Position numbers and translations under genes: made by a program. The notes beneath the pieces are model-generated. The model did no database searches, was not told the origin of the DNA, and saw only the letters and a list, made by a program, of their open reading frames with translations. Below, piece after piece: positions 1 through 10,800 of a stretch of DNA of 64,000 bases (position 1 is its first letter; each line of letters starts with the position of its first letter). The stretch lies in assembly GCA_917880885.1 (NCBI GenBank), contig OU862917.1, positions 53,986,727 to 54,050,726 of the forward strand, in the 5' to 3' direction. This stretch comes from Limnephilus marmoratus. Taxonomy: Eukaryota > Arthropoda > Insecta > Trichoptera > Limnephilidae.

Positions 1-13
1 TTAGCACTTTAGA

Positions 14-420
14 CGGCCAGCATAGTCCAGCGGTAAGGCTCTTGATTCGCATTCTGAAGGTCGCGGGATCGAATCCCGGCGTGGCAAATAAATTTTATTT
101 GATTAATTTGTGGTTTTCCATGATTTATTCATTTAAAAATAATATATAGTATATTTGCGGCACGTTCCAGAGTGGAAGATACTCTCAATATCGCCCTGGT
201 GTAAGACCACCATTCAAAATTGAAACGTTGCTTAAAATGGCATTAGCCGTGTTTGGTTACCAGATCTGAATAGCCAGGTACTTCCCCATCTTCCTCTTCC
301 CTATCTCCTTCCCCTCCCCACTACCTTCAGCCTTACAACATACCCCAAATGGGGATGCCATAGTCTCACTGGCTTCAGACGGGAGCAGCTGGGACTCTTG
401 TGAGGTATCACTATAAAAAA
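14..420 (+). repeat. tRNA-derived SINE, family A, copy 1
   Basis: The head resembles a tRNA: an A-box-like TAGTCCAGCGG and a B-box-like GGATCGAATCC lie about 40 bases apart, followed by a 300-bp body (GTTCCAGAGTGGAAGATACT ... CAGCTGGGACTCTTGTG) and an A-run. The same head and body recur at 15266-15640 (-), 49190-49467 (+) and 49805-50190 (-), with a 5'-truncated piece at 5362-5486 (+). The cloverleaf is degenerate and fused to a repeat body, so it is a SINE rather than a working tRNA gene. Confidence 0.75.
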
Positions 421-539
421 AAAGATAATTGAAAAGTCACGGACCGTCACTGGTTAGTTATCATAGAGCCAGGGCCCGGCCCTGTGCAGGCGGAATTGGA
501 GTAGTCTGCTCTAGGAGTAGTCGCCAATAAGCGTCCAAA

Positions 540-645
540 AAGAAGAAGAAGAAGGTGGTTTGAAAGGGAGATATGTAAATACGAATGTTAGAGGGAGCGA
601 GCTAATATTAAAAAAACAATTAGAATTTGACGAAAATTATGAACG
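540..645 (-). repeat. Fragment of dispersed repeat E
   Basis: Read on the minus strand, this matches the end of the repeat at 4660-5010 (CTCCCTCTAACATTCGTATT, then CTTCTTCTTTTT). A third copy is at 37253-37590. Only about 100 bp are present here. No coding capacity. Confidence 0.5.
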
Positions 646-720
646 TAGAATTTAATAAAATATGACTAATTTAAAATAGAGCACAGATGTCGTATGTGAA
701 TTTTCTCATTAGGTAGATAC

Positions 721-2518
721 TAGACGTGGGCAGAATGATTCCCAGGAGTGAATCGATTCAGTCTGATTCCCATGGCCTTTTGAATTGATTCCTTTTATTC
801 ATTCCTTTAATTCAATTAAATTCAAAAAAAAAAAAAAATTGAAAATTGAAAATTAAATGAATGGGGAGGCTAACACCGCACACGAGACCGGGAGGCCACG
901 GAGTACCGCAAAAGAGGAGACTGATAGGCTACCAAGCATCGCACAAAGAGGAGACCGATTATTCTATCTCATTATCTCGCAGGCTAAAACCTATAGATTA
1001 ATGTGTTTGACTCTTTTTAGTGTCGCTTTTTCATTTCATCGGTTTTCAAATCACAATGAGTGGGGAGGCTACGAAGCACCGCACAAAGAGGAGACCAATA
1101 GGCTACGGAACACCGCACAAAGAGGAGACCGATTATTCTATCTCATTATCTCGCACGCTAAAACCGACTCTTTTTAGTGTCGCTTTTTCGTTTCATCGGT
1201 TTTCAAAATCACAATGAGTGGGAAGGCTACGAAACACCACACAAAGAGGAGACCGATTATTCTATCTCATTATCTCGCATGCTAAATCCTATATTGTTTG
1301 TCTTTTTTTAGTGTTGTAATTTTTCGTATGTAAAATGTATTTATTGCTAGCAATTATATCTTAAAATTATACAAATTTTCGTTTCACCCTTAAAATTTTA
1401 TTGATTTTATTTTATTTATTAAACTTATAATTTCGTTCCATTTTACGTGATCTAATATAAACATCATTTTAACATTAAGATGAGTATTTTATGACAGCTA
1501 ACCACAGCTAATTGGCCTTATAATATCTGCAAATTTACATATTATATCGACCCAAGATCTACGTATAAAAGTAGGTAAGTACAATATCTTTCGTACGTAC
1601 CAAAAAACCGATAAGCATCGCTTCTCACTTTTCTAGCTGATGTTCAGATTCAAAGTCGAAAGTTTTCGACTAACTATGTAATGAAATTGACGGCTTGGCG
1701 CGCGGGGGAATAAATGAACCGCGCGGACGGATTAAGGGCTGGCATTGACGAATGAATTAGTAACTTTTGATTAATGTTTTGTGTCTTACCTAGCAGTGAC
1801 TTGATTTACTCGCGAGCTGCGGACCTAGGACTGGGATGCGTTTGGGACATATCGTGACATTGACGTGACGATGACGCCTGACGTCATTTTTAGGTCTAAG
1901 AATTACAAAAGACCATGACGTCACAAGTGAAAAATACTTTTGTTTTAATTCCTCTGTCTGTCGGAATCGGACAATCTCGATTTCGACAGACTAGGTACCT
2001 GGGACGCGGACATTGAACACGGACCTGGGACGGCGGGGACTTTAGGACAATGTCAGGACTATTGTTTAGGATAAATGATTAATTCCTTGCGTGAAAGAGA
2101 TGCTCGGGCAACCCGGATGAATCGCGGCCGCGTTTTGGCCATTTTGGGACATGGACTTATGATGTTCGGGTGTTTTTAGAATAGCGGCGCGGCGGTAGCG
2201 GAATACAATCGTAATAGGCGAGTCGTTCACAATACCTTCCGTCGAAAACTTCGCGGCGCGCGGCCCGTTTAATAATATTTAAATACCTATGAAACAATAT
2301 AATATTTAAATCGTTTACAGAACACATTATTCATTGAAATAATTTAACAGTAAAATAAATTGAAATTAAAAATGTATGGTGTCGTTAAAAATCGTAGGAT
2401 GCAAGGCCAAAGATAAGGAATGAAGAATCAATTCCTTTTGAAATTGAGAATTAGATTGAGTGTGTCACAAGATTGAATTTATTCATTTAATTCGGTCATT
2501 CAATTTTGCCCACGTCTA
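721..2518. mobile_element. hAT-like non-autonomous DNA transposon (about 1.8 kb)
   Basis: Both ends carry the inverted terminus TAGACGTGGGCA: + strand at 721, and its complement ending at 2518. Subterminal regions on both sides are rich in ATTCATTTAATTCAATT-type sequence. No transposase frame is visible inside. No target-site duplication is seen: the left flank reads GTAGATAC and the right flank runs straight into a Penelope-like arm, so the right junction may be rearranged. The superfamily is inferred from the end sequence alone. Confidence 0.5.
856..1300 (+). repeat. Three diverged tandem units inside the hAT-like element
   Basis: Units begin near 856, 1054 and 1212. Each contains AATGAGTGGGGAGGCTACGA, CGCACAAAGAGGAGACCGAT and CTATCTCATTATCTCGCA, and the first two end in TTTCATCGGTTTTCAAA. 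Spacing is about 198, 158 and 90 bp. Open frames here are by-products of the repeats. Confidence 0.65.
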
Positions 2519-2844
2519 ATGTCAAATGATACTAAAAATGCTTTTTCAGGAATTTTCAAAAGTTTTAAGTGTTCAATCAAATCAAATGAATTTTTAATCG
2601 TGTATTTAGAATGAAAAATATGTGAATCCATAATAATTCTATTAATTGTTGATGATATTTTATTGCTAGGAGCATTACAATTTGAGACCACTGGTCTTAT
2701 TGGTTGACCTTTTTTATGAATTTTTAATAGACTATACAACTTAGGGACTTGAGGATTTTTTACAGTTAGTCTCCTATTTTTAATTAAATTAATAATCATG
2801 TCACTTTTACAATTTTTTAGAGCATCCCTTATCTGCTCTTGACA
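2519..2844 (-). mobile_element. Inverted partial copy of Penelope-like RT segment
   Basis: The minus strand repeats about 330 bp of the reverse transcriptase region that begins at 2857 on the plus strand, nearly identically, up to the motif-A codons for SFDI. The two arms face each other across a 12-bp spacer at 2845-2856. Head-to-head partial copies are a known by-product of Penelope-like insertion. The frame carries the upstream RT residues (RPVVSNCNAP) but cannot encode a full enzyme. Confidence 0.75.
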
Positions 2845-2855
2845 TTTGTTAACAG

Positions 2856-4409
2856 GTGTCAAGAGCAGATAAGGGATGCTCTAAAAAAAAAAAAAATTGT
2901 AAATGTGACATGATTATTAATTTAATTAAAAATAGGAGACTAACTGTAAAAAATCCTCAAGTCCCTAAGTTGTATAGTCTATTAAAAATTCATAAAAAAG
3001 GTCAACCGATAAGACCAGTGGTCTCAAATTGTAATGCTCCTAGCAATAAAATATCATCAACAATTAATAGAATTATTATGGATTCACATATTTTTCATTC
3101 TAAATACACGATTAAAAATTCATTTGATTTGATTGAACACTTAAAACTTTTGAAAATTCCTGAAAAAGCATTTTTAGTATCATTTGACATTGTTAATTTA
3201 TTTCCAAGTATTCCTATTGAAGAATGTAAACCTATTATTAAAGAACTTTTATTTTCATCAATTTTACCTAATGACTTATCTCAGGATTTAAATGTATTAT
3301 TTAATATAGTTTTAAAACAAAATTATTTTCAATTCAATGACAATATCTTTAAACAAAAAGATGGCGTGGCAATGGGTGCTAGTACCAGCCCCTTGGTCGC
3401 TGATATATTTATAAATAATTTGGAAAATAAGATTTTTAATAGCTGTGCATTATTACTAAAATACGTTCATTTTTGGAAGAGATATGTGGATGATGTTTTC
3501 TGTGTTTGGACAGGTACATTGAGACAACTTAATATTTTTCTTAATTTCTTAAACAAACTCCATAAAAACATAAAATTTACTGTAGAGATTGGGCAAAATT
3601 CGAGTATAAACTTTTTGGATTTAAATATTTCAATAATTAATAATAAATTTGAATTTAACATTTTTCGTAAAGATACATACACAGACATTGTAATCCACAA
3701 CACTTCAAATCATCCAATTTCTCAAAAAATGTCAGCTTTCCATTCTATGATTCATAGATTAGTCAATGTACCCCTATCTCCCAATAATTTTTCAATAGAA
3801 CTCAATGTTATTAAACGTATTGCTATTAATAATGGATACAACACCAATTTGATTGAAAACATTCTCAATAAAAAATATAAGAATAAATTCCTTAAATCAT
3901 ATATCTATCCTGTACAAAAGGATCAGGAAGGGAAAAAATGGAAGAAAATTATGTATTTCAATAATAAAATCTCTAATGCCTTGACAAAGAATGTACCAAA
4001 TGAAATTCTTCCTGTATTTTATGCAAATAATAAACTTAAAAATTATATTGTTAATAATAAAGATAGAGATTCCAAAATGAAAAAATCTGGAATTTATAAA
4101 TTGAAATGTAATGATTGTGATTTCTTTTATATAGGTAAAACTTCGAGAAACTTTGAAATTAGGATTAAAGAGCATATGAAAGCTTTAAATAATAATAGTT
4201 TCTCGGAGTTGGCCAACCATTTAATAGAAACTAGTCATACCTTTAATTTTAACAGTGGAATAGAATTAATTCATTGTAATGTCAATGGCATTCAGTTGGA
4301 CAAATTAGAAATTTTAGAGATTAGAAAGAGTGTTAATGCAAATTTAAATATTATTAATAATCAAAAATTGTTTTTAAATGACCCATTATTAAATCTATTC
4401 CCCTTTTAA
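2856..4409 (+). CDS. Penelope-like element: reverse transcriptase with C-terminal GIY-YIG endonuclease, 5'-truncated
   Basis: An open frame of 517 codons without stops. RT signatures appear in order: RPVVSNCNAPSNKISS near residue 55, FDIVNLFPS (motif A) near 110, GVAMGASTSPLVADIF (motif B) near 170-185, YVDD at about 210-213 (motif C) and FLDLNI near 250. A GIY-YIG module follows near 410 (SGIYKLKCNDCDFFYIGKTS), with a downstream R-x-x-EH helix. RT plus GIY-YIG is the hallmark of Penelope-like elements, which prime reverse transcription at a nicked target. Full-length proteins are usually longer at the N-terminus. Here the 5' end is the junction of an inverted duplication, so the apparent start is an artefact and the copy is 5'-truncated. 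The reading frame is otherwise intact, suggesting a fairly young copy. Confidence 0.88.
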   Translation: MSRADKGCSKKKKNCKCDMIINLIKNRRLTVKNPQVPKLYSLLKIHKKGQPIRPVVSNCNAPSNKISSTINRIIMDSHIFHSKYTIKNSFDLIEHLKLLKIPEKAFLVSFDIVNLFPSIPIEECKPIIKELLFSSILPNDLSQDLNVLFNIVLKQNYFQFNDNIFKQKDGVAMGASTSPLVADIFINNLENKIFNSCALLLKYVHFWKRYVDDVFCVWTGTLRQLNIFLNFLNKLHKNIKFTVEIGQNSSINFLDLNISIINNKFEFNIFRKDTYTDIVIHNTSNHPISQKMSAFHSMIHRLVNVPLSPNNFSIELNVIKRIAINNGYNTNLIENILNKKYKNKFLKSYIYPVQKDQEGKKWKKIMYFNNKISNALTKNVPNEILPVFYANNKLKNYIVNNKDRDSKMKKSGIYKLKCNDCDFFYIGKTSRNFEIRIKEHMKALNNNSFSELANHLIETSHTFNFNSGIELIHCNVNGIQLDKLEILEIRKSVNANLNIINNQKLFLNDPLLNLFPF

Positions 4410-4600
4410 ATTTTTAATTGTTCTATATTGCCCCTCGTCCCTTAAACATCATTTTCTTTCTAATTTTATTATTGTTTATGTCGATTATTTTTCTCTATTA
4501 CCTATATATATATGTCTATTTTTAAATTAGTTCTGTCAAAACCCTGAAGAAGCTGACGAAACATGTCAGTTTTATAAACAATAAAAGTGGTAAAAACGAA
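4410..4600 (+). other. 3' end of the Penelope-like element with hammerhead-like core
   Basis: An AT-rich tail follows the stop codon. At 4544-4561 it contains CTGAAGA, seven bases, then GAAA. Those are the two conserved hammerhead ribozyme core strings (CUGANGA...GAAA), in the order expected of Penelope-like long repeats. CTGAC and GTCAG around the GAAA can pair. The intervening helix is minimal, so ribozyme status is only a candidate. Confidence 0.35.
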
Positions 4601-4659
4601 GTAATCTATTAATTTCAATCATAATGGTGCCACAAAATAAGTTTGCTGTGTTAGAAGAA

Positions 4660-5010
4660 AGGAAATATATATTATTCTTGAAGATAATATCTATACATCG
4701 CCGAAACGGCAATTTTATGAAATTCCCTCGATAGAAAAAAAATCGCAAAGTATGCACCGAAAATTATTATAAAAACATTTTTTCATTTATTTTACAAGTT
4801 ATATATGTATATATGTATGGAAAAAATCACAATGTTTCTTTAAATGCTGTTTTAGACTTAACCCCACGAGATTTTTGCTTTATTTTAAATGAGTCGTGTT
4901 TTATTAAACATTTTCAAAATTTTCGCTTAAATATTGTCGTTTTTAATATTAACCCGCTCCCTCTAACATTCGTATTCACGTATCTCTCCTTCTTCTTTTT
5001 GAGCGGGTAG
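4660..5010 (+). repeat. Dispersed repeat E, copy 2
   Basis: About 350 bp, collinear with 37253-37590. Shared landmarks: TATTCTTGAAGATAATATCT, AAATTCCCTCGATAGAAAAA, TTCTTTAAATGCTGTTT, GAGTCGTGTTTTATTAAACA and the ending CTCTAACATTCGTA. No terminal inverted repeats or coding frame, so the class is undetermined. Confidence 0.7.
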
Positions 5011-5361
5011 GTACTACCGGGCTTTAAGGTTTACTAGTGCCAGGCGCCTTTTGGCTGTGCGCCGGCCCTGCATAGAGCAGTTACAAAATTACATAATAGG
5101 TACCTACATAACTACTTGACTATCTGTGTAAATTCATAATAATTAGGATCTTACTTATCATATCATAAAAGCATCATATTTACGTTGGAATCACCTACGT
5201 ATAATGTACATAAAAGTGATTTCTGAAAATTTAATTATTGTTATAGGTATTGTTACTGTATAAATCTATGTTAATAAGTCCACTTATTTAACACATAGTT
5301 AAGTGAAAAATTCAGTTTAAACAAGGTGTGAATATGAAATGCTCACAAATTTGTAGTTCCC

Positions 5362-5486
5362 AACCTTCATCTCCTCCATCTCCTTAACCTCCCCACTGCC
5401 TTCAGCCTAACAATTTACCGCATTATGATGCCATAGTCCCAGTGACTGATAGCATAGCGGTTGGGACTCCTATGCTATCACTTTAA
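5362..5486 (+). repeat. SINE family A, 5'-truncated copy
   Basis: Matches the 3' part of the family A body (CTCCCCACTGCCTTCAGCCT, ATGCCATAGTCCC, TTGGGACTC) and ends in an A-run. The tRNA-like head is absent. Confidence 0.6.
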
Positions 5487-5760
5487 AAAAAATTATTATT
5501 AATAATATCACATTCTATCTGTATTATAGGTAGTATGGTTCCGTGACAGTTTATCCCCCGACAGTTGATCTCCCGGTGTACGTACATACAATATGCAGTC
5601 GGTTTAGGGAAAATACGATATACCTTCTTACTCAAAATATTACTAAGTGTCCCCGGAGGGGTGTGCAGATAGGATTATACCGCCGAATAACGAAAGTATA
5701 AAACATATTTTCATTTGAAAACATCAAGGATGAAACTAATTATCTATACACTGTTTATAC

Positions 5761-5946
5761 TGGTGACCGGCCAACTCAGAATGAAACCAACTCAGAACCA
5801 CCTCAGAAAGGTCATTAGAGTGATGATAAAAAATATTAAAAAATTGGTTAAATAGGTTAAGTTAGATTAGGGTTACCAGCTCTTTTAAAATTATTTTTTC
5901 ATAGCTTTCTACCATAGTTGGTTTCATTCTGAGTTGGTATGGAACC
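5761..5946. mobile_element. MITE (186 bp) with 8-bp target duplication
   Basis: GTTTATAC stands directly outside both ends (5753-5760 and 5947-5954). Just inside, a 22-bp perfect inverted repeat lies at 5771-5792 and 5916-5937 (core ACTCAGAATGAAACC). The outermost 8-10 bases of the two ends match only partly. An 8-bp duplication points to hAT or a related superfamily. The interior shares AGGTTAAGTTAGATTAGGGT-like sequence with the MITE at 34965-35097. Confidence 0.7.
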
Positions 5947-6149
5947 GTTTATACCAGCGCATACTTATTATTAAAGGTTTTTTTTTAAATTCAATTAAGA
6001 TTTCACATTGATAAATAATGCACGAAATATTCTAATTTTATAATAATTATAATGTCGGAGATCAACCGTCGCGTCGGGTCACCCCTACATATACATCGGT
6101 TGTAGGATGCTTTTGCAACAATAAACCATCATAAATCAAGGGCGGATCC

Positions 6150-6341
6150 AGGATTTTTTCTGGGGGGGCACAAGGGGCGGACGGGCAAAAAATCAACAAT
6201 TACTGTTAACATTTTTTTCTGGGGGGGGGGGGCACAAGAGGCGGACGGGCAAAAAAATCAACAATTACTGTTAGAAATAAACTTGAAGTACATACTTCAA
6301 GTTAGAAATAAACTTGAAGTACATACTTCAAGTTTATTTCT
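6150..6341. repeat. Local duplications ending in a perfect palindrome
   Basis: A block (GGGGGGCACAAGGGGCGGAC, then CAAAAAATCAACAATTACTG) occurs twice in a row. It is followed by two copies of TTAGAAATAAACTTGAAGTA. The last copy forms an 18-bp perfect hairpin (arms 6304-6321 and 6324-6341, 2-nt loop). The left edge (GGGCGGATCCAGGATTTTTT) resembles a hAT-type end, but no partner end was found. Confidence 0.6.
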
Positions 6342-6702
6342 ACAAGTTCAAGTATGTTTAGGAAGGTTTATGATAGTGTCAAAACAATAGAAAAATTAAA
6401 TGTTTAAAATAAAGACAGTTTTTGCTTCTAAGTATGTACTGTGATGGAATCTCCACAGTTATTTACGTTAGTCTTCGAATAGACATAAATATTTAGGTAC
6501 CCAAGTAATTTTTTTTCTAATTATTATTATTAATAATTTCACATTTCCATTCCTATTATTGTTTTAGGACTGTTTAGCAACCACAAACCATCTCGGACTA
6601 CATTCAGTAGACCGAGAAAAAATATTTTTATCTTATTGCAAAGAATAAAGACTCAAGACTGTTTATATAAATTCCTCTTGCAATTGTGGTGAGATTTGAT
6701 AA

Positions 6703-6866
6703 GGGAACGTACCCATACTACGTGACCTGTTGGGGGGGGGGGGGTCTTCAAAATACTACGCTTGGTACAAATGAGCGGCGGGGGCCATAGGTTTTTGGTC
6801 ACCGGGGGGGGGGGGGTGGGGGTTAAAAATTACAAAAAGTTGGTCACGTAGTATGGGTACGTTCCC
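6703..6866. mobile_element. TWA-site MITE, family H1, copy 1
   Basis: 164 bp bounded by GGGAACGTACCCATACTACG and its inverse, flanked by TAA on both sides (6700-6702 and 6867-6869). The interior has G-runs and AAATGAGCGGCG. Three more copies are at 24326, 30053 and 51937. A 3-bp TAA/TTA duplication and about 25-bp inverted ends fit PIF/Harbinger-derived MITEs; no transposase is present. Confidence 0.88.
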
Positions 6867-6869
6867 TAA

Positions 6870-7768
6870 TATCAAAATATCGATAACTCTTAACAAATTT
6901 AATAAACTTGTGTTTAGAGGGGACTAATTTATTTTCACAAAATTTACTTATTTTCAGAGAAGTTTTATTTGTACTTTCAAAGAAGCACCCCTATTCCTTC
7001 TATCTTCTCATTGATATATTATAGATAGTATATCTCATTGATCATTGATAGTATATCTCAACTTATCTTCTACGATTTTCACTTTGTTTCAAAGGATAGA
7101 AAGTTATATGTATATATAACAATGAAATCGAAAATATATAATCTGATGAATCTTTGAAACTTTCTATTGAGAAGTACCTAGTAGGGTAGCTAATGATTTG
7201 CCTGGCGAAGCAAACTGGAACTATGGATTTAAAATTATGGTTGTTCGGAATAATAATTAATAATACCTTTGGGAAATATTATAAATAGTAGTTCTCGTGC
7301 TTCCCGTTGGGATCTCTATTGTTTGATTTATGTATGTCCTTTCTAGTGCTTACCCTTAAATCCATGGTAGGTAGGTACATTTTCTTTCCAATATTGTCAC
7401 TTTTATTTTAGAAACGCAGTGTGGGATTCGTACTCCGCACGTTGTTCAGTTTGAAATTCAATTATGGTTATTGGTTTCGCGGCGTAACAAGTTCGGGAGA
7501 TGCGTTCGTAAATAGTGGTATCTGTGGTCTTTCTAGTGACATATTACAAGATTCTGGAGCGTGTTCTGATTTCTAATATTATAAAGAGAGTGCCAAGTTT
7601 ACAAAGACAACGATCATTTTGACGGCCCGATCTTAGCAGAGCTGTCAATTTGTGATTGATTTCTAAAACGCGCGTTTTATCTGCAAGTTTTGAGTTACCT
7701 CCATTCTGTAAACCTATGTGATCGATATTTTTATCTCGGTGTCAAAAGTTTCTGAACAAAATTTCAAA
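6870..7768 (+). promoter_or_regulatory. 5' flank of IP3K (promoter region inferred)
   Basis: About 900 bp without a recognisable gene or complete repeat, ending at a candidate start codon. A short tract at 7420-7450 (GTGTGGGATTCGTACTCCGC) looks like a SINE B-box relic. No TATA box or initiator can be assigned with confidence; placing the promoter here rests only on the candidate first exon at 7769. Confidence 0.3.
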
Positions 7769-7831
7769 ATGGCTCTTGGATTGAACGTGTGTATTGTTGG
7801 AACGATCACAAATGAAGAGAAAGAAAAAAAT
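7769..7831 (+). CDS. IP3K: IP3K candidate first coding exon
   Basis: ATG in a good insect context (CAAAATGG) opens 21 codons ([10 protein letters not shown]...), ending at a complete codon followed by GTGCGT. Its phase 0 exit matches the phase 0 entry of the exon at 8315. The peptide has no family signature, so this call rests on start context, donor and phase. Confidence 0.5.
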
Positions 7832-10800
7832 GTGCGTATTGCGAAGTTGTGTATTTTTTGCATTTTTATGGGACTTTGTGTATTTATTTATTATTATAAT
7901 TCGATACTTTAAAAAATAGACTTATTTGGCAGTTTTCGTCAGTTTCGTCACGCAAGCGCAAATGTTTTATAAATCAATTTGGCAACCAAATTTTGAATGA
8001 CCAACCTAAAAACACACCAACATTTTGTAAATAAGATTCATTGGTAGTGTTATTATTATAATTCAATCTGACAATTCTTAGTTTACTAAAATATAACCCA
8101 TCTTAACATTTTTTATTAAATAAAGTAACTTTTTTGATTTCATAAATTTTATATCTGTTTCAATGTTGCCATTCTTCAAATAATGAATATTTGAAAACTC
8201 AAAATCGTCAAGCACTAATCTATTTTTTTTTTCTCTTTATTCTAAACCGGATTTGTGTATTGGCAAGAATTTATCCATAGGAAGTGAGACTAATATATAT
8301 TTTTTTCATTCCAGACTTCGGGCTGGAGAAAGCTCCGGAACATTGTGCAGTGGACGCCGTTCTTCCAGACCTATAAGAAGCAGAGGTACCCGTGGGTGCA
8401 GTTGGCTGGCCACCAGGGCAACTTCAAGGCGGGCCCGGACCAGGGCACAATACTCAAGAAGCTGTGTCCCAAGGAGGAGATCTGCTTCCAGGTACATTTT
8501 CACTCAATTCTGCTCAGATCTGCTGCTAAGTATCTCTCACTCAATTAATATCTGCTTCCAAGATCTGTTTCCGGGCATCTTTCACAATTAAACTAATTAG
8601 AACTGCTTCCAGGCATCTTTCACTCAATTATACCAAGTAGATTTGCTTCCAGTTAACTTTCACCCAATTATATTAAGTAGAACTGCTTCCAGGCATCTTT
8701 CACCGAATTTTACTAAGTTGACTTGTTTCCAGGCATCTTTCACTGAATTTTTCTAAGTTGACCTGTTTCCAGGCATCTTTCACTCAATTAAACTAAGTAG
8801 AATTGCTTCATGCATCTTTCACTCAACTCAGGGCCGGATCTACGAAATCTAGCGCCCTGTGCAGTAGGTACCGATGGCGCCCCCCCCCCCCCTACATTTT
8901 TATTTTGATTAAAAATTCGTTTACCCCAATTTTTTTTTTAATTAATTTTTTTTTACACTAATTTATCAAATAAAATCAAGACATATAAAGGGTGTAACCC
9001 TATCTAAAGTTTTCGAATAAATAAGCCACGATCTATGTAATTCTACTCCATTAGGCAGTTTCTTGTAATAATACTTAGTATTAAATTTACGCTTGTTCGT
9101 AATAGGAAAATCAAAACCTTTCAATTGTACAGGACCTTCCTGAACCAATAAACTAATGGAATTTTGAGATAACTTTGGCCAGCATCCGGGATCTTTCAAT
9201 TCAAGCTCTGAAAACAGAATTAAATTTAAACTCAGTAACGTTATTTTTATGTTCTAATAATTCGACCGGAGGAATTTGTGCGATAGATATCTGTTTAGAT
9301 GTGCTCGGGACCATTGTAACGTCATTGCGCGGGACATCATTTTTTATCGGTGCTGGAGAAATTGGAATAAAAAAAATTCCCAATGGAAACGAGTTTTTTT
9401 ATGTCATTGTGCTCTTTAATTCTAAGTTTTAGATTCTGCGAGCCTGAAAGTTTTTTTTTAATAATTGTTCTATTCATTGTAATCCACAATCCACAACCTA
9501 TAACAACCAATAGAAATTTAGTTATAAATTAAAAAATCTAATAACCTCAAATTTGTACCTTGCATTTCCATTTCCCCTGTGTTCTGTGTTGAGCGAACAA
9601 ACACGAACGTATCTACGGTATCAACGGCTTACGAAAGACGCTTACACTGATTATTACTGACTAAAATAACAAATCTAATAGAAATTAATTATAGGTACAT
9701 TTAACGAACTTCAATGATGAAACTGTTAACAAGTTGCAACCTTGCAAACCGTGCGATGTTTATGCTAATGGAATTTTGAATTTACTGAAGATTTCATAAG
9801 AAAATGGTCTGTAACTACCTTCTCCTAGAGACTTAAATCGTACAAAAGCATTTTGAAAGGCGCCGTCGGTTTGTTTGTTCTCTTGAATAAAAGTACGGCG
9901 CTGTGATTGGTTAATGAATTTGGATCGCACTCATTCGTCGTAAAAGACAGTAAAAGATATATGGAAAAATAGATCTTACGTTTAAACTAATTATATGGAA
10001 TTTGTAAAAAAATTCTGTAACTGACTATAAATTCGTAAATCGTTGAATTTCGTTGAATTCAAACGAAATGCGTGCGCAGTCTGTATCTTTGGAAAGTGTT
10101 GCTAGAGCGTAATAATTATTTCGTACCATGGGTAATTTTTAAGATTCAGGGAATATTATAACAAATTTTTAATACAATGTTTATTTTCTCACGGCGCCCC
10201 TTCGGAGTTGGCGCCAGGTTTTTTGCACGTTTTGAACGTATGGCAGATCCGGCGCTGACTCAACTAACCTAAGTAGACATGTTTCTAGTCATTTTTCACT
10301 CAATTAAACTAAGTAGACCTTTTTCCAGGCATCTTTCACCCAATTAAACTAAGTAGACCTGTTTCCAGGCATCTTTCAGTCAATTAAACTAAGTAAACCT
10401 GTTTTCAGGCATCTTTCAATCAATTAAACTAAGTAGAACTGCTTCCAGGTATCTTTTACTTAAGTAATTATATCAAGTTGATCTGCTTCTAAATATCTTT
10501 CATTGAATTAAATTAAGTAGATCTGCTTTCAGGTATTTTTCATTCAATTATATTGAGTAGAGAAATGCTTTCAGGTTTCTTTCAATCAGTTATTCTAAGA
10601 AATAGAACTACTACAGAAGCAAATGTCACTTTTTCTTTCTTTTAACCGCACAAGAGTCTCAACTTCCCGTAGTAGGTAGGACATTCTAGTGACCAGAACT
10701 AGCATTAATGTTAATATTTTACCAATTCACTTGACCAGTGATTCCCAAACTTTTTTCTACTTGCATCCCCTTTGTTCTTTGAACTCATTGCCACTCTATT

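Noticed and set aside
14..90. Possible functional tRNA gene
   Set aside because: A- and B-box-like strings are present, but the acceptor stem is poor and the head is fused to a repeat body recurring at several places: a SINE.
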